From contig JAFSUB010000011.1 of the NCBI GenBank assembly GCA_017445475.1, positions 1-50,587 of the forward strand: DNA of 50,587 nt, in the 5' to 3' direction. The notes below the pieces were generated by a model. It ran no database searches. It was not told where the DNA came from and was given only the letters and a program-made list of their open reading frames with translations. The stretch is from Alphaproteobacteria bacterium (lineage in GTDB: Bacteria; Pseudomonadota; Alphaproteobacteria; RF32; CAG-239). Shown here piece by piece: positions 35,688-42,924 of this stretch. The translations under genes were made by a program, and so were the position numbers. Within the stretch, counting starts at the first letter, position 1, and each line of letters opens with the position of its first letter.

Positions 35688-36455
35688 ATGTATTTATGGA
35701 TTGTCATCGCGACGTTTATGGTTGCACTGCTTTCGTATAACCTGTCGGTTCGTCCCGATGTGGATCGTGCATATATGGAAACAAAGGCGCAGACCGTTGT
35801 CGGCAAGTTCAAAATACAGCACAATGCTTTCAAAAGATATCTTAATTCGCAAAAAATTCCGGCAAATCCGGCCCTCGGTGATCCGCTGTATGTCAGCTAT
35901 AAGCCCGGGTTTGGGTATAATGCCGGACAAATTCTGGGCTCTGATGACACCGAGCCATACGCGGTGGAACAATATTTTCCGATGGGCTATTTGCCCGATG
36001 ATGAAACATATTCAAAAGTGTTTTGTTTTGAGCCGTCATATTCGGATTCGGATTATGTCGATTATGAAGTCAACTGCAACGATGCGGCGGTTATGGCCGA
36101 TGACAGATGTTGCAGCGTTGATTATGTGGAGGTATATGCCGTTTCTTGGGCGCCCATACCTTCACGGTGGCTCAACAGAAGCTCTACGCCAACCACCGAT
36201 ATGATGTCGGTGATGTCAAAGTCGGGCGAATACGGCAGATGTTTCGGATATGTTACAACAGCAGAAGATGTGCCGTATGCGGTTGTCAGCGGTGGCGTTA
36301 AACCAAATGAGCAAATTGCAAACAACGATTTGCCCTATCGCGTTGTTTATTCCGCCGTCTTAAACGATGAGGACTATCAGAGCACGTGTCAAGACACCCC
36401 TTGTTTTATTGCCATTCATCAAGTTTTCACAAAAGAGGAGAGTTCCGATGACTGA
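35688..36455 (+). CDS. Pilin-system minor protein with N-terminal membrane helix (PilM-like?)
   Basis: The 255-residue product starts MYLWIVIATFMVALLSYNL, a single N-terminal membrane helix, followed by a charged amphipathic helix (DRAYMETKAQTVVGKFKIQHNAFKRYL) and an acidic, Tyr- and Cys-rich domain (cysteines in KVFCFEP, EVNCNDA, DRCCSVD, GRCFGY, STCQDTPC). This plan resembles minor pilin-associated proteins such as PilM of the R64 thin pilus, which is a suggestion only; no prepilin-peptidase site is visible. ATG 35688 is preferred over GTG 35682, which lies in the AAGGTGAG ribosome-binding site. Its stop overlaps the start of the giant prepilin-like gene by eight bases, so the two products are made together. 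Confidence 0.65.
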   Translation: MYLWIVIATFMVALLSYNLSVRPDVDRAYMETKAQTVVGKFKIQHNAFKRYLNSQKIPANPALGDPLYVSYKPGFGYNAGQILGSDDTEPYAVEQYFPMGYLPDDETYSKVFCFEPSYSDSDYVDYEVNCNDAAVMADDRCCSVDYVEVYAVSWAPIPSRWLNRSSTPTTDMMSVMSKSGEYGRCFGYVTTAEDVPYAVVSGGVKPNEQIANNDLPYRVVYSAVLNDEDYQSTCQDTPCFIAIHQVFTKEESSDD

Positions 36456-39400
36456 TATTAAGCGATTTAAAAAAGTGAGCCAGGCCGGCTCAATGATGAT
36501 TGAGGCCATGGCGATGTTAATGCTCATTGCGATGGTTACGCCGACGCTCTATAAAAAATCTGCCGAGCGAACGCTTGAGTTGCAGGACATCAACACGGCA
36601 ACACACGTCAGAACTCTGATTAAGGCGGTTGACAACTACACCGCGGCCAATTACACACGGCTTCTTCAAGAGGTTCCCGAAGGTGAATCCGCTGTCGTAA
36701 CGATTGACGATTTGTCGGACTTTTTGCCGTATGGATACCGGTTTGATGTCATTAAAAATTTTGAAATGCCGATTGCAACAATCAAACGCCAGCCCGACAG
36801 CGATTCGATAACGTCATTTGTCTTTTTCCCTCAAATCGGTGAAATTAACGAAATGCGCGCCTCAAGAATTGCCTCTATGATTGGTTCAAACGGCGGTTAT
36901 ATTGATAGCGGGGGTGCGGCCAAAGGTGTGGGTGGCGTGTGGTCGCTGACAAGCGGTGAGGTTGATGACCAGCTGGCAAGTTGCGATGCCGATGAAAGGC
37001 ACTGTGTGGTTTCAAAGGGCTCCATTGTTGCCGCTTCGTCGGAAAGCATTAATGCGGTTAACAGCACAACCTTTGAAAACTCTAAATATTTGCAACGCAC
37101 GCCGGCGGACGGCGAAGAATGGCGCAACACAATGCTGACAAACTTATATATGGGCGGTTCAGCCGAAGAATTGGGCAGTTCTCAGGATGTGCCCTACAGC
37201 AAAATTTTAGGCGTTGATCAAATGATAATCGGCGGCACGGCAACCGAAGCAGGTAATGAGGCAGATGCCAGTTTGGTTGTGAAAGCACGCGGTTCAATGG
37301 AAGGCGCAGCATTTCTTGAAGGGAGTTTGCGTGCTTTGAGCGGTGCTTTGAGCGTTACCGGAACGGAAGATAATCCGGAGCTTGATTTTGCAGACAGTTT
37401 ATTGCTTGCAAACAATGACGAGTTTTCGGTAAATGTCAACAAAACTGCCGCCACCCCTGATTTTACTCTCACAAAAGAGGAAGGCGCGGAAAGAGCGGGT
37501 GCAACATTTAATGTTGACACAAAAGTAACCGCAGACAACACTTTTACGGCGGAAGGCAACACATATCTTGCAAGTGCTCAAGGTAAAAAGCTTGAAGTCG
37601 GACCGGAAGGAAACATTATGACAGCCGAAAGCGGCAAGGTTGATATTTTAGGCAGCGAGGTTTTAATCACGAAAACAGAAAACAACGGCACGGTAGAATC
37701 TAAAGTTGATATTGATGCCGTTACAACCGTCAAGGGAGCACACACCAGTGCGCCGATATATCCCAATCTAAACCCGAACTTCACGGTTCAAGGCAATGCG
37801 TATGTTGCCAACATTTTGGAGGCGGGCGAAATTGACGCGCACAAATTTGACACGCTGGAACTTCATGCCGGCGGCAGAGGTTGGGATGCGGAAAACATTG
37901 ACAAGCGCTGGCTTCATGTAACGGCAGACGGCATCAAAGCGCAAGATTTGGGCGACCATGAGCGTATGAGCATAGATGCCGATGAAACCGTTTTATACGG
38001 TCCGAACGCCACAGAAGACAAAGGTGCGATGTTTATTGACGACGCAGATGCCGGCTTATACAGCACGGAGGCCGGAAAAGTTGTTGTGCAACGAGGTGCC
38101 ATCACGGCAACCGGAACCCCGGGCACAGCTTCAAACAATCTTGTCGATGTTAGAGCAACCAGAATGCAGATTGCAGGCAGTGATGACAACAATGTGGCTT
38201 TTGAAATTATTGCAGGTGAAGGTGAGGGTGCTGAGCGCACACAGTCTTCAGTCGGTGCCGATGTTGACCAATTTCTTGTTCAAAAAGGCGACAATATGAA
38301 GCTCTTAAACATTGTTTCAACAGAAAACAGCACGGCACTTGGTGGTGATTCAACGGTTGAAATTGATCCGACGACGTTTAATGTATATGCCAGAACAACA
38401 ACGGGCAATGATATCAATAATCAAATTTTAAAGGTTGACGCATCAAGCGGTCTTGCCAATACAAGCGGAAGTCAGACGAGCGGCGCAAGCGTTTATATTC
38501 GCCGCGGTGCGATTGAACTTGAGGGTTCGCCTTCAAGCAACGGCAATTACGCGGCTGACGAAGGCGTGGGTTATATCGAAGCCTCACGTTTTGTGGCAAA
38601 CAACGAAGCAGACAGCACGGGCACGCTGGTTCGTCCTGTTTATGCAGGCGACTATGCTTCAGGCGGCTATGACACAGGGGTTATGCCCGACCGCTATATG
38701 GTCAATCCGGCATACACCTCGGTGATGCACGACATCAAGCTGACAACACGCGGCGGCGCGCGTTTGAGCGATATTTTGCCTGATTTTATCAATAAAGGCA
38801 TCTATATTGTCAACAACACATATAGCGATGGCGTTGATTTTAACAACTTAAACGTTTCAGTGAGCGGCGGAAGCGTTGTTTCAAGCGGAGACAGCTCTGA
38901 AATCAACGAAGCGCAAACATTCGGCAACAACCGATGGGCATCGCCTTATATGGGGATGATTCCGGCGCCGCAATGTCCTCCGGGGCACGCACGCGTGATT
39001 ACCATCACGCCGGCAAGCTTCCAAATGTCGCAAGCCGGTGATATGGTTCTGGGCTCAGATGGTCGCTATTATGTTAAAGAATTTGCGCGCTTGAACGATT
39101 TGGCAGGTGTTAGCAATTTGGTCGCGGATACGGCCATCCCGGGTGCCTCTTATCAATCAAGAAACATTATAGGTTCCGGAACGCTTTATTATCTTGGCTA
39201 TACGAATCAGCCAACCGCCACAAAAAGCGGTTCGCCTTACGCACCGAAACCGCTTTATTTCCAACAGAGCACATGGCTTAAGAGCAAGGTAATTGCTTAT
39301 GGCTCCGGTGGTCGCTGCGACGGCGACCAAACCGGTAGCGGTTGCGGAAGCAATTTCTTGGGTTGGGCCGCGATTATGGGCTTTATCTATCCATACGCGC

Positions 39401-39696
39401 TTTATAGTCCCATCATTACGGAACTCGGTGCTTCAAGCAATGAAGATGATTTGGCAAACAACACGGTTTATTGGAATGTTTTTCCTGTTCAGGCGCGTTC
39501 GCTTGAGGCGTATGCAACCGTATATTGCTACTTTGACCGCACAAACATCTTCGGTTCGGGAATGGATTCGAAATATGTTGACCAATATGATCAAATCAAC
39601 AATTTCAGAAACATATACAACAAGTCAAACAGCTCAAATGCCGACTACATTGAGCGCTTGAATGATCCGCAGCTTAAATACAGCGATCCATGGTAA
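36448..39696 (+). CDS. Giant prepilin-like surface protein (1082 residues)
   Basis: The N-terminus carries a type IV prepilin (class III) leader: a basic 14-residue leader ending in Gly14, then SMMIE with Glu19 at mature position +5, and a hydrophobic helix (MAMLMLIAMVTPTLY). The helix continues into an amphipathic stretch as in pilins. Beyond residue about 250 the protein becomes Gly/Ser/Thr/Asp-rich and beta-like, with recurrent modules. Compare VVVQRGAITATGTPG (545) with VYIRRGAIELEGSPS (682), and a looser copy near 292. The C-terminal 200 residues hold cysteines (QCPPGHARV, GGRCDGD, GSGCGSN, TVYCYFD) and a likely folded tip. This resembles PilV-type tip adhesins, but at least twice their length. 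GAGGAG at 36435-36440 fixes ATG 36448. Confidence 0.8.
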   Translation: MTDIKRFKKVSQAGSMMIEAMAMLMLIAMVTPTLYKKSAERTLELQDINTATHVRTLIKAVDNYTAANYTRLLQEVPEGESAVVTIDDLSDFLPYGYRFDVIKNFEMPIATIKRQPDSDSITSFVFFPQIGEINEMRASRIASMIGSNGGYIDSGGAAKGVGGVWSLTSGEVDDQLASCDADERHCVVSKGSIVAASSESINAVNSTTFENSKYLQRTPADGEEWRNTMLTNLYMGGSAEELGSSQDVPYSKILGVDQMIIGGTATEAGNEADASLVVKARGSMEGAAFLEGSLRALSGALSVTGTEDNPELDFADSLLLANNDEFSVNVNKTAATPDFTLTKEEGAERAGATFNVDTKVTADNTFTAEGNTYLASAQGKKLEVGPEGNIMTAESGKVDILGSEVLITKTENNGTVESKVDIDAVTTVKGAHTSAPIYPNLNPNFTVQGNAYVANILEAGEIDAHKFDTLELHAGGRGWDAENIDKRWLHVTADGIKAQDLGDHERMSIDADETVLYGPNATEDKGAMFIDDADAGLYSTEAGKVVVQRGAITATGTPGTASNNLVDVRATRMQIAGSDDNNVAFEIIAGEGEGAERTQSSVGADVDQFLVQKGDNMKLLNIVSTENSTALGGDSTVEIDPTTFNVYARTTTGNDINNQILKVDASSGLANTSGSQTSGASVYIRRGAIELEGSPSSNGNYAADEGVGYIEASRFVANNEADSTGTLVRPVYAGDYASGGYDTGVMPDRYMVNPAYTSVMHDIKLTTRGGARLSDILPDFINKGIYIVNNTYSDGVDFNNLNVSVSGGSVVSSGDSSEINEAQTFGNNRWASPYMGMIPAPQCPPGHARVITITPASFQMSQAGDMVLGSDGRYYVKEFARLNDLAGVSNLVADTAIPGASYQSRNIIGSGTLYYLGYTNQPTATKSGSPYAPKPLYFQQSTWLKSKVIAYGSGGRCDGDQTGSGCGSNFLGWAAIMGFIYPYALYSPIITELGASSNEDDLANNTVYWNVFPVQARSLEAYATVYCYFDRTNIFGSGMDSKYVDQYDQINNFRNIYNKSNSSNADYIERLNDPQLKYSDPW

Positions 39697-39708
39697 ACGT
39701 GGCAAAGT

Positions 39709-39749
39709 CAAAAAAGATACCTCTCGGTTTAAGAGAGGTATCTTTTTTT
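39709..39749. terminator. Bidirectional terminator between the pilin operon and rplI
   Basis: GATACCTCTC / GAGAGGTATC, a perfect 10-bp stem extended by A-T pairs, with A and T runs on both sides. Confidence 0.92.
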
Positions 39750-39768
39750 GTTTGTAATCAAACCGGTT

Positions 39769-40254
39769 TTATTCTGCCAAAAAGGCTTTTTCCTGTTTTG
39801 CAGCTTCATCTGAAGTGCGCGCAACGTTGATTAAAATGGTTTGCGTAACTTCAGGATGAAGATTTAAACGAACTTTGTAAACGCCCAAATCTTTAATCGG
39901 TTTTTCCAAATAAACCAAGCGGCGTTCAACATCAAATCCGGCTTCTTTTATTGCAACCGCAATATCGCGAATTGTAACCGAACCGTAAAGCTGGCCTGTT
40001 TCGGCAGCCTGACGGATAAGCACAGCCTTAAAGCCTTGCAATGCGTCGGCTTTTGCCGTTGCGGCATCAAGCAAAGCTTTGTTATGAGCTTCTAATTCGG
40101 CTTTTTGTTTTTCAAAAAAAGCAATATTGGCTTCTGTTGCGCGCAAAGCTTTATTTTGCGGCAAAAGGTAGTTACGGGCATAACCGTTTTTCACCGTTAC
40201 TTTTTCGCCCATTTTCCCTAATTTTTCAATATGTTCGAGAAGAATAACTTCCAT
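39769..40254 (-). CDS. rplI: 50S ribosomal protein L9
   Basis: L9 extends from the L1 side of the 50S subunit and affects frame maintenance. The 161-residue product begins MEVILLEHIEKLGKMGEKVTVKNGYARNYLLPQNKA, the full family signature, followed by the long connecting helix and the C-terminal domain. GGAGG lies just upstream. It is third gene of rpsF-rpsR-rplI. Confidence 0.96.
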   Translation of the reverse strand: MEVILLEHIEKLGKMGEKVTVKNGYARNYLLPQNKALRATEANIAFFEKQKAELEAHNKALLDAATAKADALQGFKAVLIRQAAETGQLYGSVTIRDIAVAIKEAGFDVERRLVYLEKPIKDLGVYKVRLNLHPEVTQTILINVARTSDEAAKQEKAFLAE

Positions 40255-40266
40255 TTTGGCCTCCCA

Positions 40267-40491
40267 CTAATTTGCAACATACGGCAACAAGCCGATATAA
40301 CGGGCGCGTTTGATGGCGCGCGCAAGTTCTCTTTGCTTTTTAGCCGAAACAGAGGTGATACGCGAAGGAATAATTTTGCCTTTTTCGGAAATAAAACGCG
40401 ACAAGAGTTTAACATCCTTATAGTCGATTCTCAATGCATTTTCGCCTGAAAACGGACAAGATTTTCTTTTAAAGAAAGATTGTTTTGTCAT
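40267..40491 (-). CDS. rpsR: 30S ribosomal protein S18
   Basis: S18 pairs with S6 on the 30S platform. The 74-residue product has [29 protein letters not shown] and [19 protein letters not shown]. Two adjacent ATGs exist; the one at 40491 has the better distance from GGGAG, while 40494 overlaps the rpsF stop by one base. The pair is translationally coupled to rpsF. Confidence 0.96.
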   Translation of the reverse strand: MTKQSFFKRKSCPFSGENALRIDYKDVKLLSRFISEKGKIIPSRITSVSAKKQRELARAIKRARYIGLLPYVAN

Positions 40492-40493
40492 CA

Positions 40494-40850
40494 TTATTCT
40501 CCCATTGCCTGTGTTTCTTGCGTAACAGCTTCAATGTCTTCATCGGAAGTCATTTCGCTGTTAAACTCATCAACCTTAACTGTCATATAGCGAATGATAT
40601 CTTCGTTAAGGCGCACCAAGCGCTCATATTCAAAAATTGCCTGAGCCGGCGCAACAATATTGAGCAAAACGTAATAACCTTTGCGGTTCTTTTTAATGCG
40701 ATAAGCAAGGTTTTTCAAACCCCAATTATCAACTTTAACGACTTCGCCGCCTTGGTTTTTGATAATATCGCTTAAATTTGAGACGATGTCATTAACCTGC
40801 GAGGCGCCTAAGTCCTGACGTGCGATGAGCACGCTTTCGTAATTAGACAT
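40494..40850 (-). CDS. rpsF: 30S ribosomal protein S6
   Basis: S6 binds the central domain of 16S rRNA together with S18. The 118-residue product has [21 protein letters not shown] at the start, [19 protein letters not shown] in the middle, and the usual acidic C-terminal tail. AAGGAG lies upstream of the ATG. It leads the operon and is divergent from rplJ across 395 bases that contain the L10 leader. Confidence 0.96.
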   Translation of the reverse strand: MSNYESVLIARQDLGASQVNDIVSNLSDIIKNQGGEVVKVDNWGLKNLAYRIKKNRKGYYVLLNIVAPAQAIFEYERLVRLNEDIIRYMTVKVDEFNSEMTSDEDIEAVTQETQAMGE

Positions 40851-40994
40851 ATATAAATCTCCTTATGGATTCTCAACAAATGAACGGCAAGCCGTTCGGT
40901 TTCATGTATAGCCGAAAGAAAAATCTTTCAGCAAGGGACGAAAGGCACTATACATAAAAATAAAAACTTTGCAAGCGTTTTTTTAAAAAACATC

Positions 40995-41021
40995 TTGACT
41001 TAAGTTTTTTTTTCGTATATC
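40995..41021 (+). promoter_or_regulatory. Promoter of rplJ-rplL
   Basis: TTGACT (40995-41000) with TATATC at 41016-41021, or TATCAG two bases on, giving a leader of over 200 nt before rplJ. Confidence 0.6.
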
Positions 41022-41032
41022 AGATGTTCTCA

Positions 41033-41212
41033 AGTGAGGGCTTTCAAGCGCTCACTCTGTCCAAGACTGTAGGCGGGCTTAATGTTTGTTAAATCCTTAA
41101 TTTCCTACACAGACGGAGCTTTAAAAAGGTTTATTTTATAATCGTTTTTTTCTCCCATAATCGGACAGATTCGGTCGTTGCTTTGCAAGGCTTTGCGCCT
41201 TTTTGTAAAGCA
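41033..41212 (+). promoter_or_regulatory. L10-type ribosomal protein leader
   Basis: The leader has AGTGAG/CTCACT (41033-41056), then the hallmark CCAAGACTGTAGG ... CCTACACAGACGG (41061-41116), the kink-turn-like site bound by the L10-(L12)4 complex in other bacteria. Binding represses translation of rplJL. Farther on, TGCTTTGCAA (41179) pairs with TTGTAAAGCA (41203-41212). A short AAGGC/GCCTT hairpin followed by three T sits inside the same segment, so the two structures could exclude each other. Confidence 0.78.
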
Positions 41213-41245
41213 GCATGGTAAAATTTTTTTAGTGGAGACACCAGA

Positions 41246-41728
41246 GTGAACCGCGATGAAAAAAAACAACTACTCGACGAACTGCACGAGCTTATAGGCG
41301 GCTCCGAAATCGTTGTTATCTCTCATTATAAGGGGTTAACGGTTGCGGAAGTTTCCGAGCTTCGAGATGCGATTCGCAAGGCAGGCGCCGGGTTTAGAGT
41401 AACAAAAAACCGGATTACCAAACTGGCTCTTAAAGACACAAAATTTGAAGGCTTGGTCGACTTGTTCAAAGGTCCGACGGCAATAGCTTTTGCCTCTGAT
41501 CCTGTGGCGGCCTGCAAGGCTTGTGTTAATTTTGCTAAAGAAAATGAAAAGCTCGTCATCATCGGTGGCGCAATGGGTGCAAACGTCTTGTCGCTTGACG
41601 AGATTAAACGTTTGGCAACGATTCCGTCGATGGATGAACTCAGAGCTAAACTCATCGGGCTTTTGCAGGCTCCCGGCGCACAACTCGCCAGAGTTACAAA
41701 GGCTTATAGCGAAAAAGAGGCGGCTTAA
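41246..41728 (+). CDS. rplJ: 50S ribosomal protein L10
   Basis: L10 is the base of the stalk that carries L7/L12 dimers and recruits translation factors. The 160-residue product has NRDEKKQLLDELHELI, SHYKGLTVAEVSELRDAIRKAG, FRVTKNRITKLAL, FKGPTAIAF and a C-terminal helix that binds L12. The start is GTG, with GGAG at 41234-41237. Upstream rplK-rplA are missing and are replaced by the divergent rpsF operon. Confidence 0.96.
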   Translation: MNRDEKKQLLDELHELIGGSEIVVISHYKGLTVAEVSELRDAIRKAGAGFRVTKNRITKLALKDTKFEGLVDLFKGPTAIAFASDPVAACKACVNFAKENEKLVIIGGAMGANVLSLDEIKRLATIPSMDELRAKLIGLLQAPGAQLARVTKAYSEKEAA

Positions 41729-41782
41729 GGTTTTAAGTTGCTTGAAAAAAAGGTTTAATTTTATTTTATTTGGAGAAAAAGT

Positions 41783-42154
41783 ATGGCAGATTTAGCCAAA
41801 TTGGTTGACGAATTATCAGCTTTGACAGTGATGGAAGCTGCTGACTTGTCTAAAATGTTAGAAGAAAAATGGGGCGTTTCAGCAGCAGCTGCGGTTGCAG
41901 TTGCCGCTCCCGGTGCCGCAGGTGCTCCTGCAGCCGAAGAAAAGACGGAATTTGATGTTATTTTAGCCGATGCCGGCGCGAATAAGATTAACGTCATTAA
42001 AGAAATCCGCACCATCACGCAACTCGGTTTGAAGGAAGCCAAAGATTTGGTTGACGGCGCTCCGAAAACCGTGAAGGAAGGCGCACCCAAGGCAGAAGCC
42101 GAAGAAATTAAGGCAAAGCTTGAAGCTGCCGGTGCAAAGGTTGAATTAAAGTAA
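41783..42154 (+). CDS. rplL: 50S ribosomal protein L7/L12
   Basis: It forms the mobile stalk dimers that stimulate EF-Tu and EF-G. The 123-residue product has the N-terminal dimerisation helices, an Ala/Gly/Pro hinge ([20 protein letters not shown]) and the C-terminal domain with [39 protein letters not shown] precedes the ATG. rpoB, its usual neighbour, does not follow; a strong terminator and repeats do. Confidence 0.97.
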   Translation: MADLAKLVDELSALTVMEAADLSKMLEEKWGVSAAAAVAVAAPGAAGAPAAEEKTEFDVILADAGANKINVIKEIRTITQLGLKEAKDLVDGAPKTVKEGAPKAEAEEIKAKLEAAGAKVELK

Positions 42155-42173
42155 TCAACGCTTTAATCACAAA

Positions 42174-42205
42174 AAAAACCGCTTGAAAAACTCAGGCGGT
42201 TTTTT
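42174..42205 (+). terminator. Terminator after rplL
   Basis: AAAACCGCTTGA / TCAGGCGGTTTT, with one mismatch, followed by six T. It ends the rplJL transcript where rpoB would normally continue. Confidence 0.9.
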
Positions 42206-42224
42206 GCATTTTTTATTTGACGTC

Positions 42225-42381
42225 ATCCTAGGCCTTGTGCCTAGGATCCCCCCTTTTTCTTGTCATTCCTTGCACGGCGCGGCGCATCTTTTTTCTTGTC
42301 ATTCCTTGCACGGCGCGGCGCGTCCGTGCATCAAGGAATCTCATCTTTGAAGCGTTGTGCTTTTAAGCACACATACGCTTC
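42225..42381. repeat. Palindromic repeat cluster downstream of rplL
   Basis: Three blocks follow each other. First, ATCCTAGGC-cttgt-GCCTAGGAT (42225-42247), a perfect 9-bp hairpin after GTC. Second, two identical 32-base direct copies at 42254-42285 and 42290-42321 (period 36), each with CATTCCTTGCACGGCGCGGC; the second pairs with CCGTGCATCAAGGAAT (42324-42339). Third, GAAGCGTTGTGCTT (42349-42362) pairs with AAGCACA and ACGCTTC (42365-42381) around a two-base loop. Such GTCATCC/GTCATTCC palindromes recall dispersed intergenic repeats of proteobacteria. No gene was found in 42155-42476. Confidence 0.75.
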
Positions 42382-42476
42382 TGCTCTTTTTTAAAAAATT
42401 GCTTGAAAATCTTTATAAAAAGATATAAACTGTTCCGAGAAATAAATTACTCTATCACCCTATAATTATATAACAA

Positions 42477-42704
42477 ATGACACTCTTTATTATTGTTCTG
42501 GCACTTCTTATCCTTGGGATTGTCTGCTTGGAGATTTTTAAAAGCAAGGAAAACTCGCTCTTCTTTTATGTCGGTGCAATACTCTGTATTGCGGGCTTTG
42601 CTCTTTACATTGTTTATCTTTGTAAAAATCCGGAAAGCGTGCCGTCGGCGATTATTTGTCTTTTTGCCGGGTATATTATTTTCAAACGAAGGAAAAAAGA
42701 ATGA
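42477..42704 (+). CDS. Small three-helix membrane protein of unknown function
   Basis: The 75-residue product is almost entirely hydrophobic: about residues 2-20, 28-48 and 54-68, ending in the positively charged FKRRKKE. No family is recognised and no ribosome-binding site is visible before the ATG. A strong terminator begins six bases after its stop, which supports a real transcription unit. Confidence 0.55.
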   Translation: MTLFIIVLALLILGIVCLEIFKSKENSLFFYVGAILCIAGFALYIVYLCKNPESVPSAIICLFAGYIIFKRRKKE

Positions 42705-42709
42705 AATTC

Positions 42710-42769
42710 ACCTTTGTTTTAGAGTTTTTCACGTCAATGTGTTCAGCTCTAAAACAAGGGTGTTTTTTT
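42710..42769 (+). terminator. Terminator after the small membrane-protein gene
   Basis: A 15-bp stem (ACCTTTGTTTTAGAG with CTCTAAAACAAGGGT, one G-T pair) with a 22-base loop is followed by seven T. Confidence 0.85.
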
Positions 42770-42861
42770 ATATTGTGTTCAGCACAAATCCGCTTCAATA
42801 CATGTCATCAATTAAACCTATGGTCAGATTGTCTGATTTCCAATCAGTCGAGCACTTCTTT

Positions 42862-42908
42862 AAAAAAAGTCAAACCCGTCGATGAAAGTCGGCGGGTTTG
42901 CTTTTTTT
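42862..42908. terminator. Bidirectional terminator before the end of thrS
   Basis: CAAACCCGTCGA / TCGGCGGGTTTG, 11 of 12 positions paired or wobble, with an A-run on the left and seven T on the right. Confidence 0.88.
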
Positions 42909-42924
42909 CATTTTCAAATTTAAA

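Noticed and set aside
38414-38725. Alternative frames inside the giant prepilin-like gene.
   Set aside because: They are shadows of a long, well-behaved frame and lack ribosome-binding sites.
35682-39696. A shufflon (invertible C-terminal segments) for the pilin-like gene.
   Set aside because: No recombinase gene and no repeated inversion sites were seen nearby; only the protein plan recalls PilV.
42716-42755. A 40-base segment with GTTTTAGAG at one end and CTCTAAAAC at the other, resembling a type II CRISPR repeat.
   Set aside because: It is single, with no spacer or second copy. The arms extend to a 15-bp stem followed by seven T, so it is an intrinsic terminator.
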